A DNA stretch of 64,000 nt from contig CM065806.1 in assembly GCA_033398695.1 (NCBI GenBank), forward strand, positions 42,433,001-42,497,000, given 5' to 3'. Positions 32,904 to 45,100 of the stretch are shown in pieces. Below the pieces are notes generated by a model. The model saw nothing but the letters and a program-made list of their open reading frames with translations. It was not told the DNA's origin and ran no database searches. Positions within the stretch are counted from its first letter, which is position 1. Every line of letters begins with the position of its first letter. The stretch comes from Orobanche coerulescens (taxonomy: Eukaryota > Streptophyta > Magnoliopsida > Lamiales > Orobanchaceae). The translations under genes and the position numbers were made by a program.

Positions 32904-35495
32904 TGTCACGCCCCCAACATCGGGCAGGACGAGGGCGCGACGATACATGTCGATCAATCAATAAGAGTGCAGTAAAGACATTGCGGAAGCTAGAATAACG
33001 ATCAATAAAATTTCAACAACGATCTTAACCCAGTGTTTTAAGATTCGTTGAAATAAAAGTTGGTAATGAAATTTCAAAGATCAGAACATTACAGCAGAAC
33101 TTCTTTCCAAAATTTCAAAAGTACCAAATACGAAATATAACTAATCTATTACAAGGTGGAATTGTACACAATTCTATGTCTCGAAGGTCTTCTACTCGGT
33201 CTCTTCAAAAGTCCCCTCGTCTTCGGCCGGATTCTCATCCTTTGGTTTAAAATGGAAAATGGTGGGGTGAGACAAAGGGTCTCAATGGGTGGGTGATCGT
33301 GTGCGAGTGTGGCTTACTTTTCTTTGAAAACATTTTGATTGATGCATGGTTTTATAAAGTATATGAAATTGGAATCGTTTGCAAGATACATTATAATTTT
33401 TATGAACACAATAAACACTTACAGGTGCGATATTATAATCCTGTCCCCGTGGACGGATGTCAAGTCAAGCAGTTGGTTAATCAGTCAAGCTAGCTTCGAA
33501 TCCTGCCGATATGGACTTTGGATTCTAGGCTCTCCTTATTACTCCTAGCAAGATAGGCCGTCGCCCCAAGATTTGGACCGTCGCCCCAAGATTTGGACCG
33601 TCGCCCCAAGTAGAGCCTTCGCTCTTTTCACACTTAGTGTGTGCTTCCTTATCTCTTATCTGGGCTCGGTATGTCCTTAGCTGTGGGTCAAAACCCGGAT
33701 CACACCATAATCGCGATTATACCCCAAGTCTACGACCCAGGTCCCTCGGAACACTCCGTTCCTCGGTTATGGGAATAGGAAACAACGGTAGCCTTGTTCA
33801 TGAACCACAGCCTCGCTGCTCGATCCAAGACTTGATCTAACCGTCCCTGACACGATTAGGGACTCTAGAGGTGGCTCATACAGTTCAAGAGGTGGCCCCG
33901 GATTTTAGGTTGGCTCTTTGGTTCGTATGGGATCAAGAGGTGGCCCCCGTCCGCCGACGTGGCACTTTGCCCCGATAGAGTTAGAGGCGGACCCGTCCGT
34001 GGCACTTTGTTTGTATAGCACTTAGTTCCCGGACATTTACAGTCAGTAGTCAGACGCATGTCACGAGTATCAAATATATGTTCGGTCAGTCAGGTTAATA
34101 GCGTCTTTTTGACTAAGTACGAAATATGTATTATTTATAATTGTGGCCCGATTTGCTCGAAAGAAAAAAAATTCATAATAAATCTGAGAAATAATCTGAA
34201 TAATCTTATTAACAGTCTGGGGAGTTTAGATCAGGTATTTATATAATATGGGCAGGTTCGACGATAACGAGAAATCATTGGAATAAGTTGAATGGACGCT
34301 TTTGCCCTTGGGTTCGAGTTTTAGTATTTAGAGTAAGGATCGAATTCGGATGGTTGTGAAGATTTGTGAGAATGTCAAAAATATTCCCACGACTCCAGAT
34401 TTAAGGAAATTTCGAAATTTTCAGTTTCGAGACTGAATTTTTCCAGAATTTACGGTTTTGCCCCAAAACTTAGGAAAATTATTCCGGGGCTTATAATGTT
34501 ATGAAATTAGCTCGGATTTTGATGAAATTTTACGAGGTGACTCGTAATAGGTCTGGAATGATAGATTTGTGAAAAATTCCAGAAAATTTCAGACTTGGTC
34601 CAGAATTCTAATTTTCTTGCGTTTTGACCCCAAAAGTGTTTCAAATTACAATTTTGGTTTATAAGTATAGATATCGAAGTCCGAAGTGTACGAAATTTTA
34701 TTGACAGCTTATATATGAAGAAATATATGCGGTACAGGGTCCATAATACGTATTTTGTAATTTTTTAATTTAATCTCCAAACTACCTAAAATTGCAATTT
34801 GTGCCCAATTTTCCGTTTACTCGATTAAATTCTCGTTTTCGGCCACAAGTACATTATCACATATTACAACTTAGTCATATGACACTAAAATTCCAGATTT
34901 GGGATAAAGTCACGAGAAAGTACAAGGTAGGTATAAAGATTACAATTTTTCACGAAATTGGAATCCGACTATCGAATCGGTTGTCGACTAAAATTGTCAA
35001 ATCAATTTGCATGATGTTATAACCATAATATGAATATTCAAAACATGTATATACTCAGAATTTTCCAGATTGGTACATGCATCATAATTTCTCATAATAT
35101 TCATAAATAAAAATCAAGAAATACAAATATTTATATAGAAATATTAACAAAAACTTGTAGTATAATTTCAACATGCAAAATTTGACATGCAACTCAAGAA
35201 TATATTTCAAAATTATCAGATCTCACATGCATCATCATAAACAAGAAATAATTGATTTTTGTTTGCTGTATGTGTGGAAGGGCGAGTGTGTTGATATATA
35301 TTGTAAGTATTTAAAAGGGGTGGTCAAGGCTTGGGAAAATGGGGTGTAAATAGGTCCCTTGCATGGGAAACATGGCTAGTAAAAATAAAATATTGATCCC
35401 CTCTCTTGTCCCCCATTTGGCCGTCCCATATGTGTGTGTGTTTATATATTTTTTTTTTGGTGTTTAATTGTTGTGTGTAAGTATACATATACATA

Positions 35496-35537
<42 letters not shown>

Positions 35538-35817
35538 GGCTTTGAAGTGAAATTCCAAGCCTTAGGAATTTTATTAAGTTGGACTTGAGCCTTTTAGTGT
35601 GTTCATATGTGTAGGTGTTGATACACATGGCCCATTAGGAATTTCATGTTCCTATTTCGAGTTTTAATTAATTCATTATCTCATTCATAAAATAATTTAT
35701 GAATAAATAAGTAAAATAAAATAAAACTAGATGTAGATTACAAACAATTGTTATTAGAGTACATCATGATTTAATAATTATACATGTACTAAACTATCGA
35801 GTTTAGGGGGTTTTACA
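32904..35817 (-). mobile_element. Element D, LTR 1 (3' LTR)
   Basis: It runs from TGTCACGCCC to GGGGTTTTACA (TGTAAAACCCC...GGGCGTGACA on the minus strand). Candidate left target duplication AAATT (32899-32903). It carries a 20-bp repeat (33555-33610), several AAGAGGTGGC boxes (33865-33935) and a (TA)n run (35500-35533). About 310 bp present in LTR 2 (48062-48372) are missing here. Confidence 0.9.
33555..33610 (-). repeat. 20-bp tandem repeat in D LTR 1
   Basis: ACCGTCGCCCCAAGATTTGG is repeated about 2.5 times. LTR 2 has the same array at about 46358-46413. Confidence 0.9.
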
Positions 35818-35853
35818 TCCTCCCCTCCTTAAAAGAATTTGGTCCCCAAATTC

Positions 35854-36670
35854 CTACTTGAATAATTCGGGGTACAATTTCTTCATTTCTTCTTCAGTTT
35901 CCCATGTAGCGTCTTCCTCGCTATTATGCTTAGACCAGATGACTTTGACTAGGGGAATCGTCCTCTTCCTTAGTTCACACATTTGTCGGTCGAGGATCTT
36001 TATCGGCTTCTCTTCATAAGATAAATCATCTTTGATTGGTGGGATGTCAGAGGTAAGAACATGCTCCGTGTCCGGATGATACTTCTTTAGTCTCGAGACA
36101 TGGAAAACATCGTGCATTCCCGCCAGATTGGGTGGTAACTCTAATCGGTAAGCTAGTCGACCAATCCTTTTGGTGATTTTGAATGGTCCTACATATCGGG
36201 GACTCAGTTTTCCTCCCTTCCTTGATACTATTAAACCCTTCCGTGGTGTTAGTCTTAAGAAGACTCGATCACCTACCTCAAATTCTAAATCCTTTTTACG
36301 ACGATCGGCGTAACTCTTCTGTCTACTCTGAGCGGTGCGGATCCTATCCTTGATCAGTCGTACCTTGTCCATGGCCTCTTTTACCAAATCTGTTTTTATT
36401 ACAGAAGGTTCCGTTCGTTGTGTCTTTGGCGTCCATTGATCGTCAATTTCCCAATGAAGTGGAGATCGACACTTCCTTCCGTACAGTGCTTCATATGGTG
36501 CCATTCCGATTGTGGCGTGGTAACTGTTGTTATATGCGAATTCGGACAATGGTAGATGTTGATCCCAATTTCCTCGGAAGTCCAGAACGCAAGCTCGTAA
36601 CATGTCTTCAAGGATCTGGATGGTTCGTTCAGATTGCCCGTCGGTCTCGGGATGAGCACGTGTGCTGAAG
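35854..36670 (-). pseudogene. Element D integrase C-terminus and chromodomain-like tail
   Basis: The minus-strand frame (249 codons from 36603) reads [19 protein letters not shown], the end of the integrase core, then FLRLTPRKG and [13 protein letters not shown] of the C-terminal module, and ends [20 protein letters not shown]...YPELFK, a CR-type chromodomain-like tail. It is separated from the integrase core upstream by a stop after AFHKE at 36685, so it cannot be made as part of Pol. Downstream, GGGGACCAAATTC and TTTTAAGGAGGGGAGGA form the polypurine region before the LTR. Confidence 0.9.
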
Positions 36671-36684
36671 CTTAAGGAAGTTCC

Positions 36685-37257
36685 TCATTCCTTGTGAAAA
36701 GCTTTCCAAAGACGAGATGTAAATTTTGAATCTTTATCAGATACAATATCTACTGGTACTCCATGGATTCGAACGATTTCTCGGATATAAGTCCTAGCCA
36801 GCTTTTGCGAACTGTCGTCCTTTTTCACTGGTACGAAATGTGATGATTTTGTTATCCTATCAACGATTACCCAAATGGTATTATATCCTCCTCTTGTGGT
36901 TGGCAAGTCCGTGATGAAATCCATGGTTACCTTTTTCCATTTCCATTCAGGGACCTCTAATGGCTGTAACAGTCCTGAGGGTCTTTGGTATTCGGCTTTT
37001 ACTCTCTGACAAGTTAAGCATCTTGCTGCGAATTCCGCTACCTGGTTCTTCATATTTGCCCACCAGTAGTGCTTCTTTATATCCTTATACATTTTATTTC
37101 CTCCTGGATGAATTGTATATCGGGAGCAGTGAGCTTCTGCTAAAATTTTCTTCTTGAGCTCGACATTGTCGGGAACACATATACGGTTCTTGAATCTTAG
37201 TATCCCATCAAAAGACATGCTGAACTCAGGTTTTTCGCCTTGTGCGACCTTTTCCAT
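36685..37257 (-). pseudogene. Element D integrase zinc-binding and core
   Basis: The minus-strand frame shows the HHCC zinc-binding region (AHCSRYTIHPGGNKMYKD, ARCLTCQRVK), the catalytic core with MDFITDLP and VSDKDSKF, and stops after WKAFHKE. In the second D copy the same region reads on from RNase H in one frame (49848-50870). Here a stop near 37309 separates it from RNase H. Confidence 0.9.
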
Positions 37258-37515
37258 AAGTTTACATAACTTCTCGTCTTGAGTCTGAGCTTCTTGGATT
37301 TTCTTAAATTAGTCCGGCTTCAATGACAAATTGGCGCACATAATGCATGTCTTGGATTGTCTTGGGTTCCATTGGCTTATTTCTCCCAGGGCATTCCATC
37401 CCCTTATCATGAATCTTGCCACACTCGCTTTCCTACTCAAGGCATCTGCCACGACATTGGCCTTGCCTGGATGATGCTGAATGGAGAAGTTATAATCTTC
37501 AAGGAGTTCTATCCA

Positions 37516-38222
37516 TCATCTCTGTCTTAGATTCAACTCCTTCTGAGAGAATAGATATCTGAGACTCTTGTGGTCAGTAAAAATGGCGAAGGTAGCTCCA
37601 TACAAGTAGTGTCTCCATTTCTTCAAGGCAAACACTATTGCTGCGAGTTCAAGGTCGTGGGTCGGATAGTTCATCTCATGGACCTTTAGCTTTCGGCATG
37701 CGTAAGCCACAACCTTGCCGTTTTGCATCAGCACAACTCCTAATCCTTCCTTCGATGTGTCACTGTACAACACAAACCCTTCGCTTCCTTCGGAAAGTGT
37801 TAGTACAGGTGCGGTTGTGAGTTTCCTCTTAAGCTCCTCAAAGCTCGACTCACACTTATCGTTCCACACAAATTTGACGTGTTTCTGTGTTAGTCTTGTG
37901 AGTGGTCCTGTGATTTTAGAGAAGTCTTTAATGAATTTGCGGTAGTAACCCGCAAGTCCAAGAAAGCTTCGAATCTCCGTGACTGTTTCTGGCCTCTTCC
38001 AGTCCAGAATAGTCTCCACCTTTGATGGATCTACTGCAATTCCTTCTCCTGATATGACGTGTCCTAGAAAGGCCACTTCTCTTAACCAGAATTCACACTT
38101 GCTGAATTTGGCATACAATTTATGCTCCCTTAGCGTCTTTAGCACCAACTTTAGGTGAGTTTCGTGTTTTGATACGACTTGGAATAAACGAGTATGTCGT
38201 CGATAAATATTACTACGAATTG
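37516..38222 (-). pseudogene. Element D RT C-terminus and RNase H
   Basis: The minus-strand frame shows the RT palm/thumb (FIDDILVYS just after the stop at 38226, then [36 protein letters not shown]) and RNase H ([40 protein letters not shown]). It ends at a stop after LRQR where the second D copy reads RQRRW, a CGA-to-TGA type change. A one-base shift near 38168 also separates it from the FIDD box. Confidence 0.9.
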
Positions 38223-38225
38223 ATC

Positions 38226-39691
38226 CTAATATGGTTGGAACACACGGTGCATTAAATCCATAAATGCAGCTGGTGCGTTGGTCAATCCAAAAGGCATTAC
38301 CACGAATTCATAATGACCATACCTAGTTTGAAAGGCAGTCTTTGGTATGTCGCTCTCTTTGATCTTCAACTGATAATATCCTTGTTGGAGATCGAACTTC
38401 GAGTAAACCGTTGTACCTTGTAGCTGATCGAATAGTTCGTCGATCCTGGGAAGTGGATACTTGTTCTTAACAGTAATGTTGTTAAGTTCATGGTAATCAA
38501 TACACAATCTTAGCGTGCCATCCTTCTTCTTTACGAATAGCACTGGCGCTCCCCAAGGGGATATGCTTGGTCGGATAAATCCAACTTCTAGTAATTTCTG
38601 CAACTGAACCTTCAGTTCTTGCAGTTCTAGTGGAGCCATTCGATATGGCGTTCTAGCCACCGGTGCCTTTCCTGGCAATATATCTATATTAAATTCAACT
38701 TCCCTATCTGGAGGTAGAGAAGTGATTTTCGTGGAAAAAACATCAGGGTATTCTGATATTACTGGTATTGCTTCGATCTCGGTTGTGCTCTTGGGTTTAT
38801 TCATGACAAAAGCTAGATATCCCGTTGTTCCCTTCGAAATGGCCTTCCTCGCCTTCGTGGCTGATATAATCGAGGCCGAGTTAATTATAGCATTTCCATG
38901 TAGTTCAACTACAGGGTGATCGGGTTTGCAGAATCGAACAATTTTAGAATGGCAATCAAGTTGTGCATAGTTCTTAGATAGCCAATCCATACCAAGTATG
39001 AGGTCATACTCAAGTATGGGAAGAAGAATTAGGTCAGCAGGAAAACATTGACCCTCAACTACAACTTCGCAATTCCTAAATACCGAATCTGTTTCCTGGC
39101 TTGCACCCATAGGTGTGGACACCACTAAGCTTACAGGCAATGATTCCATACATACATTCAGTTTTTGTGCATAATGGGGTGCAACATAAGAATGTGATGA
39201 TCCTGGATCTAATAATGCATGAGCAGAGTGGTTTGACACAAGGAATGTACCTTCAACCACGTCTGTTGCATTAGGAGCTTCTTGTCCAGCTAAGGCAAAA
39301 ACTCTTGCTGGCGCTTTTCCCTTGCCCTTGCGATCGTCCTTCATAGCCGCGTTTTTCTGTTGATTGTTGTCCGGCGCTTCCCACTTCGGGCATTCCCTAA
39401 TCTGATGCTGATTATCCCCACAGCGCAGACACCTCCCCTGTTTCTTCCAACAGTCCTCGGGTTTATGCCCCATCTTATTGCAGTGAGGACAGGGCGGTAG
39501 GTTGTTTACAGGCTTCTTTCCGGTGTTCTGTCCTGAAGTCTTGCGCTGGAATTTTTTGGGGTGGCCTGGATGATGAGTTTGGCACGGGTCTCTTTGACTT
39601 CCCAACGGTGCGCTCCTTTGCCTGACCCTATCCAGCTCTCCTGTCAAGGTATGAATCTGCTGCTCGAGTCGCTCAATCCAATCCTGGTCCT
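38226..39691 (-). pseudogene. Element D gag end, protease and RT N-terminus
   Basis: One minus-strand frame covers the end of Gag (zinc knuckles [14 protein letters not shown] and [14 protein letters not shown]), the protease and the first half of RT ([41 protein letters not shown]). The protease active-site loop reads LLDPGSSHS: the Thr of DTG is Pro, which should abolish or weaken activity. The frame stops at TAG (38226-38228), in the residue before [10 protein letters not shown]. The frame's first 26 codons beyond 39694 are CACTA terminal sequence and do not belong to Gag. Confidence 0.9.
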
Positions 39692-39694
39692 TAA
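39692..39694. repeat. Target duplication TAA, left of CACTA element
   Basis: TAA precedes CACTAG and recurs at 45109-45111 after TATAGTG, the 3-bp duplication expected of CACTA transposons. Confidence 0.88.
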
Positions 39695-39710
39695 CACTAG
39701 TAGAAAAAAC

Positions 39711-39905
39711 ATCAAAGACTTCGGTACGTCTCACTTCGGTAATGTATATTAGCGAAGTAAAATCAAACAACAACTTCGCTTTTCAAGTTACTGAAGTAAA
39801 CAACACACATAGACTTCAGTAAATTGTACCAAACAAAAAGGCACGAGCTAGTTAGAAATTTTAAGTTCAAAAGACTTCGCTAATTTTATAATTACTGAAG
39901 TAAAA
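39711..39905. repeat. Left subterminal repeats of CACTA element
   Basis: GACTTCGGTA, CACTTCGGTAAT, AGCGAAGTAAA, AACTTCGCT, ACTGAAGTAAA, GACTTCAGTAA and GACTTCGCTAA occur in both orientations. Such arrays are the transposase binding sites in CACTA elements. Confidence 0.85.
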
Positions 39906-41870
39906 AGTGTTTAATTTTATTTTTGACGCAATATTTTTACAACAGTGAAATGTTTACTTAACCTCATTTTTTTTTTCAGACTCCAAAAAACCATCTGTCT
40001 TCTTCACCGCTCAATTATTTCCTCCCAAAAATTTTTTCCCACTCCATTTCTTTTTCACAGATCCATCGATAAAAACCTGCTACCGCCGCCGGCCCACCCC
40101 TCGTCCAACCCTTCAAAACATCCGTGACCCATAAGTGAAAAGAAAAAAGAACCAGCACAAAAAAAAAAGAGCAGAACAAGCGACGGCGAGCGGCACTTGC
40201 AAGGCGCGCGCGGAAATTGAAGGATAACGGCGACCAGCAAGGCGAGCGGTGGTCCGACGGAAGTCTGAAGCGGCGCTTTGGTTTAGGAGGTTAGGGTTTT
40301 CTACTTTTCTTTCGGTTTGAGTTGTCTAATAATCATGGCTGTTATATAATTGTACTAGTTGGTTCGTATATTTGCTGATACTAACACGAGACAACCCTCC
40401 AGCGTCGCGGATCTCGCCCTCCACGCCGCTCTCCTTCGCCGGCGGTTAGATTCTTACTTCCCTCGATTTTGAGTTCGAGCGAATTTCGTGTGACCTAGGT
40501 TTTATTTTCTATTTTGCAAATCTTTGGGTAACCTAATTTTTGGTCAAAGTTCTAAGTAAGCTTCCATAATTTTGACCTAATTTGTTCTTCCTTCCGGTGT
40601 GGTGACCTTAAACAATTGTGCATTTCTTTGTGTTGTGCTAGTTTTCTTGTTGGGAAAAACAACTCGACATTTACAACATACATTGAGATGGTCAACTATC
40701 ATTTGGTGTTTGTAACGATTCTTGCATTATGCTCGAGCAGCTTATTTTTCGTCGGGAAATGATGGACGAGTCAATGAAGCAATTCCAACAAGAGCTCATC
40801 CACGTTGAAATTGAAGTGAAAATCTTTTATTGGCACGTCATGAGGTAATTAGAATTAATGTTGGATTGCTAGATTGAATTTGCGATTATTCGGATATCCT
40901 TGGTATGTTTTTCTTTTTTGATTGCGGCTAGTTGAAATTGTGAGTGAGAAACGGTAACAGGAAGCTTTAACAAAGACCGAGAAAGAGGGCTAGAACGACC
41001 CGAACCAGTGTCCCTTTACCTTCCGAGTCAATAATGAAGGATGTTGATACAAGGCCACCGGTGAAAGAGGTCTGTGCAACCTGTGGTGATCATGATTCGA
41101 GGGAGACGACATTATTAATGTTTCCGAATCTGACCTCTTTGGGAGCATACCATTTCATGCCGCTCATACCATTTTAGAGGAAGGTATCATTTTATTTTTC
41201 TTTCTAGTTTTTTTAATGACGAGTTATTATGGTAACCCTCGCACAATACTCATCACTTGCAATTGCAATTAGAAGAAGGGTTTCTATTTATGCCTTTTGC
41301 ACTCGGGATCTATATGTTATTAATGAGGAACCATGGTTTTAGATCGTGTTAGTGTTGAAGCCGTATCTGGCCTTTTTGTCTCGTCTTTCCATATTCGTCA
41401 CATACTACATCCCATCATTTTGCTAGTTGCATGCTTTAGTAATCAAGTGTAATTGAATGGTGAGCGGCTCATTCTTTAATTTGTATTGCTTGGATAAGCT
41501 TGTTGATTAATACTTATAAATGGACATCCTTTTTAAGCCTTTTCTTTCATTTATCAATATACCTTTTACACAAAACTTGCATGACACTTGGGATATTTTT
41601 ACAATTCTCATTGCGGTCGAGCATTTTAGATGTTTTTGTGTGTGTTTTAATTTCTCATATATTGAGATATCCACACCTCTTTCCTATTGCATCAATTGTT
41701 CTTTGTTGATTTCTTGTGTGAGATGGTGTGATGTTCCATGTTCCACCGATTGTTGACACTTTCTACGTCCCAGTTTCTCATGTATTTGTGCTTACTACAT
41801 CTTTGAATTCCTAGTGCGACATTTTCTGGACGCATTATAGTTTATTTGACGTGCAACTACGATATTGCAG

Positions 41871-42187
41871 TCTAAGGAACAATGTGAGTATACGATAAAT
41901 CTTGCTAGATCACACATGGTTAAATCAACGGTGGTTGATAGCAAGACCGACAAAGAGTATAGATAGCAGGTTTGTTCCTTCGATGCATCTCCACCGATGC
42001 TTTTTTTTATTATTTCATCTTATGGAAGAAGAATTTGCATTAAAATTCATCACTTTGTATTATTATTCTTGTCATTGATGAAGAAACAACATCTTTAACG
42101 AGTCTGCAATGTTCTTGAGGAGAGGTCGGGATAAAGTCATCAAGGACATCGAGAAAAGAATAGCACGCATTTATACCTGTAGTATGG
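41871..42187 (+). pseudogene. Captured prolyl 4-hydroxylase gene fragment
   Basis: Two exon-like pieces are present. The first (41871-41969), preceded by TTGCAG and followed by GTTTG, reads SKEQCEYTINLARSHM and KSTVVDSKTDKEYR before a stop codon. The second (about 42099-42187) reads SAMFLRRGRDK and VIKDIEKRIAR, then TTATACCTGTAG. These match successive segments of plant prolyl 4-hydroxylase (SKEECEYLINLAKPHM, KSTVVDS, RGRDK, IEKRIADFTFIPVE), an ER/Golgi enzyme that hydroxylates proline in cell-wall proteins. The catalytic His/Asp region is not present. A retained intron of about 130 bp shows that genomic DNA, not mRNA, was captured. Stop codon and small frameshifts make it non-functional. Confidence 0.85.
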
Positions 42188-43417
42188 GACTGAACTTACT
42201 CAAATAGTAATCATGCTCTTGTCCTGCCCTATTCTTTTATGTCTTTCTATAAGTTCTGCATGAACACGATGGACGAAAGAGTATTTATTCACTCATGTGA
42301 AGTTGTCGTGTGGTAAATATATAATATTCCACGCAAGTTTGCTGATTAGTGATTACCTGGTATTGACACAGGAAGGAGAGGGAAAATAACCCTATTAAAT
42401 TATGTAAAAATTATTCACCGTGGAGTTGATATACTGGCTCTTAATTATGCTAAACAGGGGAAATGTCAATTGGAGTTGAACTACCCGTCAATATTTTTAT
42501 GATTTTTCGTGGGGGGTAGAGGGGTATGAAACTTTTTTGCTTATGAAGGGGGAATATGAGATATGCAGTCAAAACCTTTTTTTTTCTGTAATTTTGAGTT
42601 CTCTCTGTATTTTTGGTAAATACCTTGAACCTCATGGGTGATTTTTGTAATTATCCAAATTTTAGTTTATAAAATACTTTTTCTCTATACACATGACTAA
42701 CATTGCAACTTAAGAATATTTTTGTTGTCATAGTCATTTGTGTCACCTGTAGAGTACTTTTGCGACCTTGAGTTTGGATCGAAAACAAGATATAAATGTG
42801 CTTGGTTTTTTTGTCCTAGGTAATGTTCAAAAGCTAATAATCTATATTGTATTGCAGATGATGAAAGTAAGCATCATAACAATCCTACCTTTTTCACGTA
42901 ATGGCTTCGCCACGGTTGAGATTCTCGAATGACAGTTAACGAGATTGTTGTTACTTTTTTTTTTAGGATGGTCTCTTGGTTATTTTATGAGCAGAACGGG
43001 ACTCTATTATGGATCGATTCTTAGAAGCGCAGGATGGTCTCTTGGTTTTTTTCTATGTGTATGTTGAGTTGTTGGTTTTAAATTTTTTGTTTATTCAGAT
43101 GAATCAAACGTCTGCGACTTTCGAATCCGTGAAGAAGATTGTGAATGGAGGTGGCGGCTGTCGGTTGATCTCATCAAACAAGCAAACTATTAATGAAAGA
43201 TAAATCTATTCATAAAGCCCCATCAATGCCTCGGTCAGTTCTACAAGTACCCTAAAATTTCAATATTTTCCATCCTTGAATGGTTTTAATTCGATATTAC
43301 CTTTACTTTTAAAAAATATAAACTACTGAGCATTTAAGTATGGTTATGTTTGAGGTGATGGATCCTAATTTTATGTTTGATGTTAACTTAATAAATATAT
43401 TTTTCCATAATTTACAG

Positions 43418-44010
43418 GAATTGAAATGCTTTCTCTTGGTTCATTCAAAAGTGTGGCATTCTATTGGTGAGGATTTCTTTTCGGTCTTTCCATTTTTTCA
43501 AACACGGGATTTTTAATGATAACATGATCTAATATGCAGTTGGACTTTTTCCTATGATATGTTATGGGTGTTTTTTTACACCGTAATGGTCGGCCACAAA
43601 TCTTTTGATGCTCCTATTATTAAGGTAGTGTATGAATTTTTCTTTAAAATGGGTTGTTCATGTACCATATTTTGAGATTGTCGAGTCTCACACAATGTTT
43701 TTAATCCATATCCAAATTTATTTTCCCAACAAGAGTTGTTGCACGTCCATATTCTATGCTTGGTTTAGGCGACTTTGTAATTCCAGGTATGGCATTCTTA
43801 GTGGGCAAGATACACCCTATTACTACTTCAGTGATTGTGTTTTGGCCGTTTATAAGGAAATTTTATCAATTTATAACTTTATCAATTTTTGTAAGTTGTA
43901 TTTGCATATATTTATGTTGGCCAATAGGAATTTTTGTAGCTTTGGCACTGAGGTTTGATGTATCAAAAGAGAGTAAGAGCAATCATTTTAAAAGTGCTTT
44001 TTCCGGTGAA
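43418..44010 (+). pseudogene. Captured signal peptide peptidase gene fragment
   Basis: Four exon-like pieces with GT-AG introns are visible: 43418-43466 (GIEMLSLGSFKSVAF), 43540-43624 (YDMLWVFF, SFDAPIIK), about 43715-43786 (ARPYSMLGLGDFVIPG) and 43928 to about 44010 (GIFVALALRFDVSKES, then FKSAFSG). They follow the order of plant signal peptide peptidase, an ER-membrane aspartyl protease. Both catalytic motifs, YD and GLGD, are present. The N-terminal transmembrane segments and the PAL motif are missing. Sequence diverges after FKSAF. The open frame 43756-44049 reads through the unspliced third intron. It is a fragment, but it could be transcribed as part of the transposon. Confidence 0.88.
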
Positions 44011-44814
44011 TGGGTGGTTTTTTGCTATTGGACACGAGCGTATGAGTAAGCTTTTTGATGAGCAGTAGGTGCCTCACCCAGATGTGTATGTTGTGACTAC
44101 ACCACTCAACTAAAGTAGGTTTTACATGTGCCGATTGAGTATTTCAGGTAACTTGACTGTTACACATGCAACTAATCATTTATGAGCTTTAAAATTCGCT
44201 AATCTTGTGCTTTCTTTAGTATATATATTTTCACTTTATAATGGCTGACTTCTGTAACAAGTAAAAAATTAAGTTCGCGTACTTTGTTGTTTTCTGCGTA
44301 AGATGCATCCAAAATGGCTAAATAAGTAGATCGAAACATCCCATGATTGCCCCTTAATGCCTATTTATTTGTTGGTTCAGGGGCAAATGAAAGATTTCAA
44401 CCCGGGAATGACTATGCTACCTCATGAACAAGTTACTTCAAGTTATTAATGACTACAAAGAAGGTCTCGTAATTAATTCGTTGGTGGAAGTTTATTTGAT
44501 GTTGGCATATTATAGTTATGCCCAATGCAAACTTGTGAATCACGCGAATCTGAATATTTGGCATTTTTGTACGACAATCCGCCGTTTATATATGAAATTG
44601 TGGTTTATTACTATTATCAATGCTTATGATCTTGTGTTATTGAATTGGGATCTTGTGATTTGAGTTTGTTGGATTTTTAATGAGGTTGATTGATGTATTT
44701 GAGGTTGTGTTGTTGAGATCTTGTGAATTGAGGTTTTTTATTGGATGGATCATGTTTTTGTACAACAGGGATTCTATATTTACAAATTGAAAAGAAATAT
44801 GCAATGTGGTTATT

Positions 44815-45100
44815 TACTTCGGATAAAAAACGAAGTCAGAGATATATAATTAGCGACACAAAATAGAATAAGCGAAATATACACTTCAGCGATTATAAAA
44901 TAAGTGAAGTGGAAGGACCTTTTTTACTTCGCAAACCCCCATATCCGGGTTTTAAAAACCGAGATAGACTTCGGTTATTACGATATTAGACTTCGTCTAA
45001 TAAGCGAAGTCTAAAGTATACCTTTAACTACACGAACATAGACTTCGGTAATTATAACATTTTTACTTCGGATATTATCCGAAGTCTTTGACGTTTATTC
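44815..45100. repeat. Right subterminal repeats of CACTA element
   Basis: TTTACTTCGGAT, AACGAAGTCAGA, CACTTCAGCGAT, GTGAAGTGG, TTACTTCGC, AGACTTCGGTTAT, AGCGAAGTCTAA and others occur in both orientations, mirroring the left end. Confidence 0.85.

Noticed and set aside
43756..44049. A single-exon signal peptide peptidase gene
   Set aside because: The frame reads through an unspliced intron (43787-43927) and lacks most of the protein. It is treated as part of the captured fragment.
44424..44663. 79-codon frame near the right end of the CACTA element
   Set aside because: It looks like AT-rich 3' untranslated or intronic sequence; no domain or codon pattern supports it.
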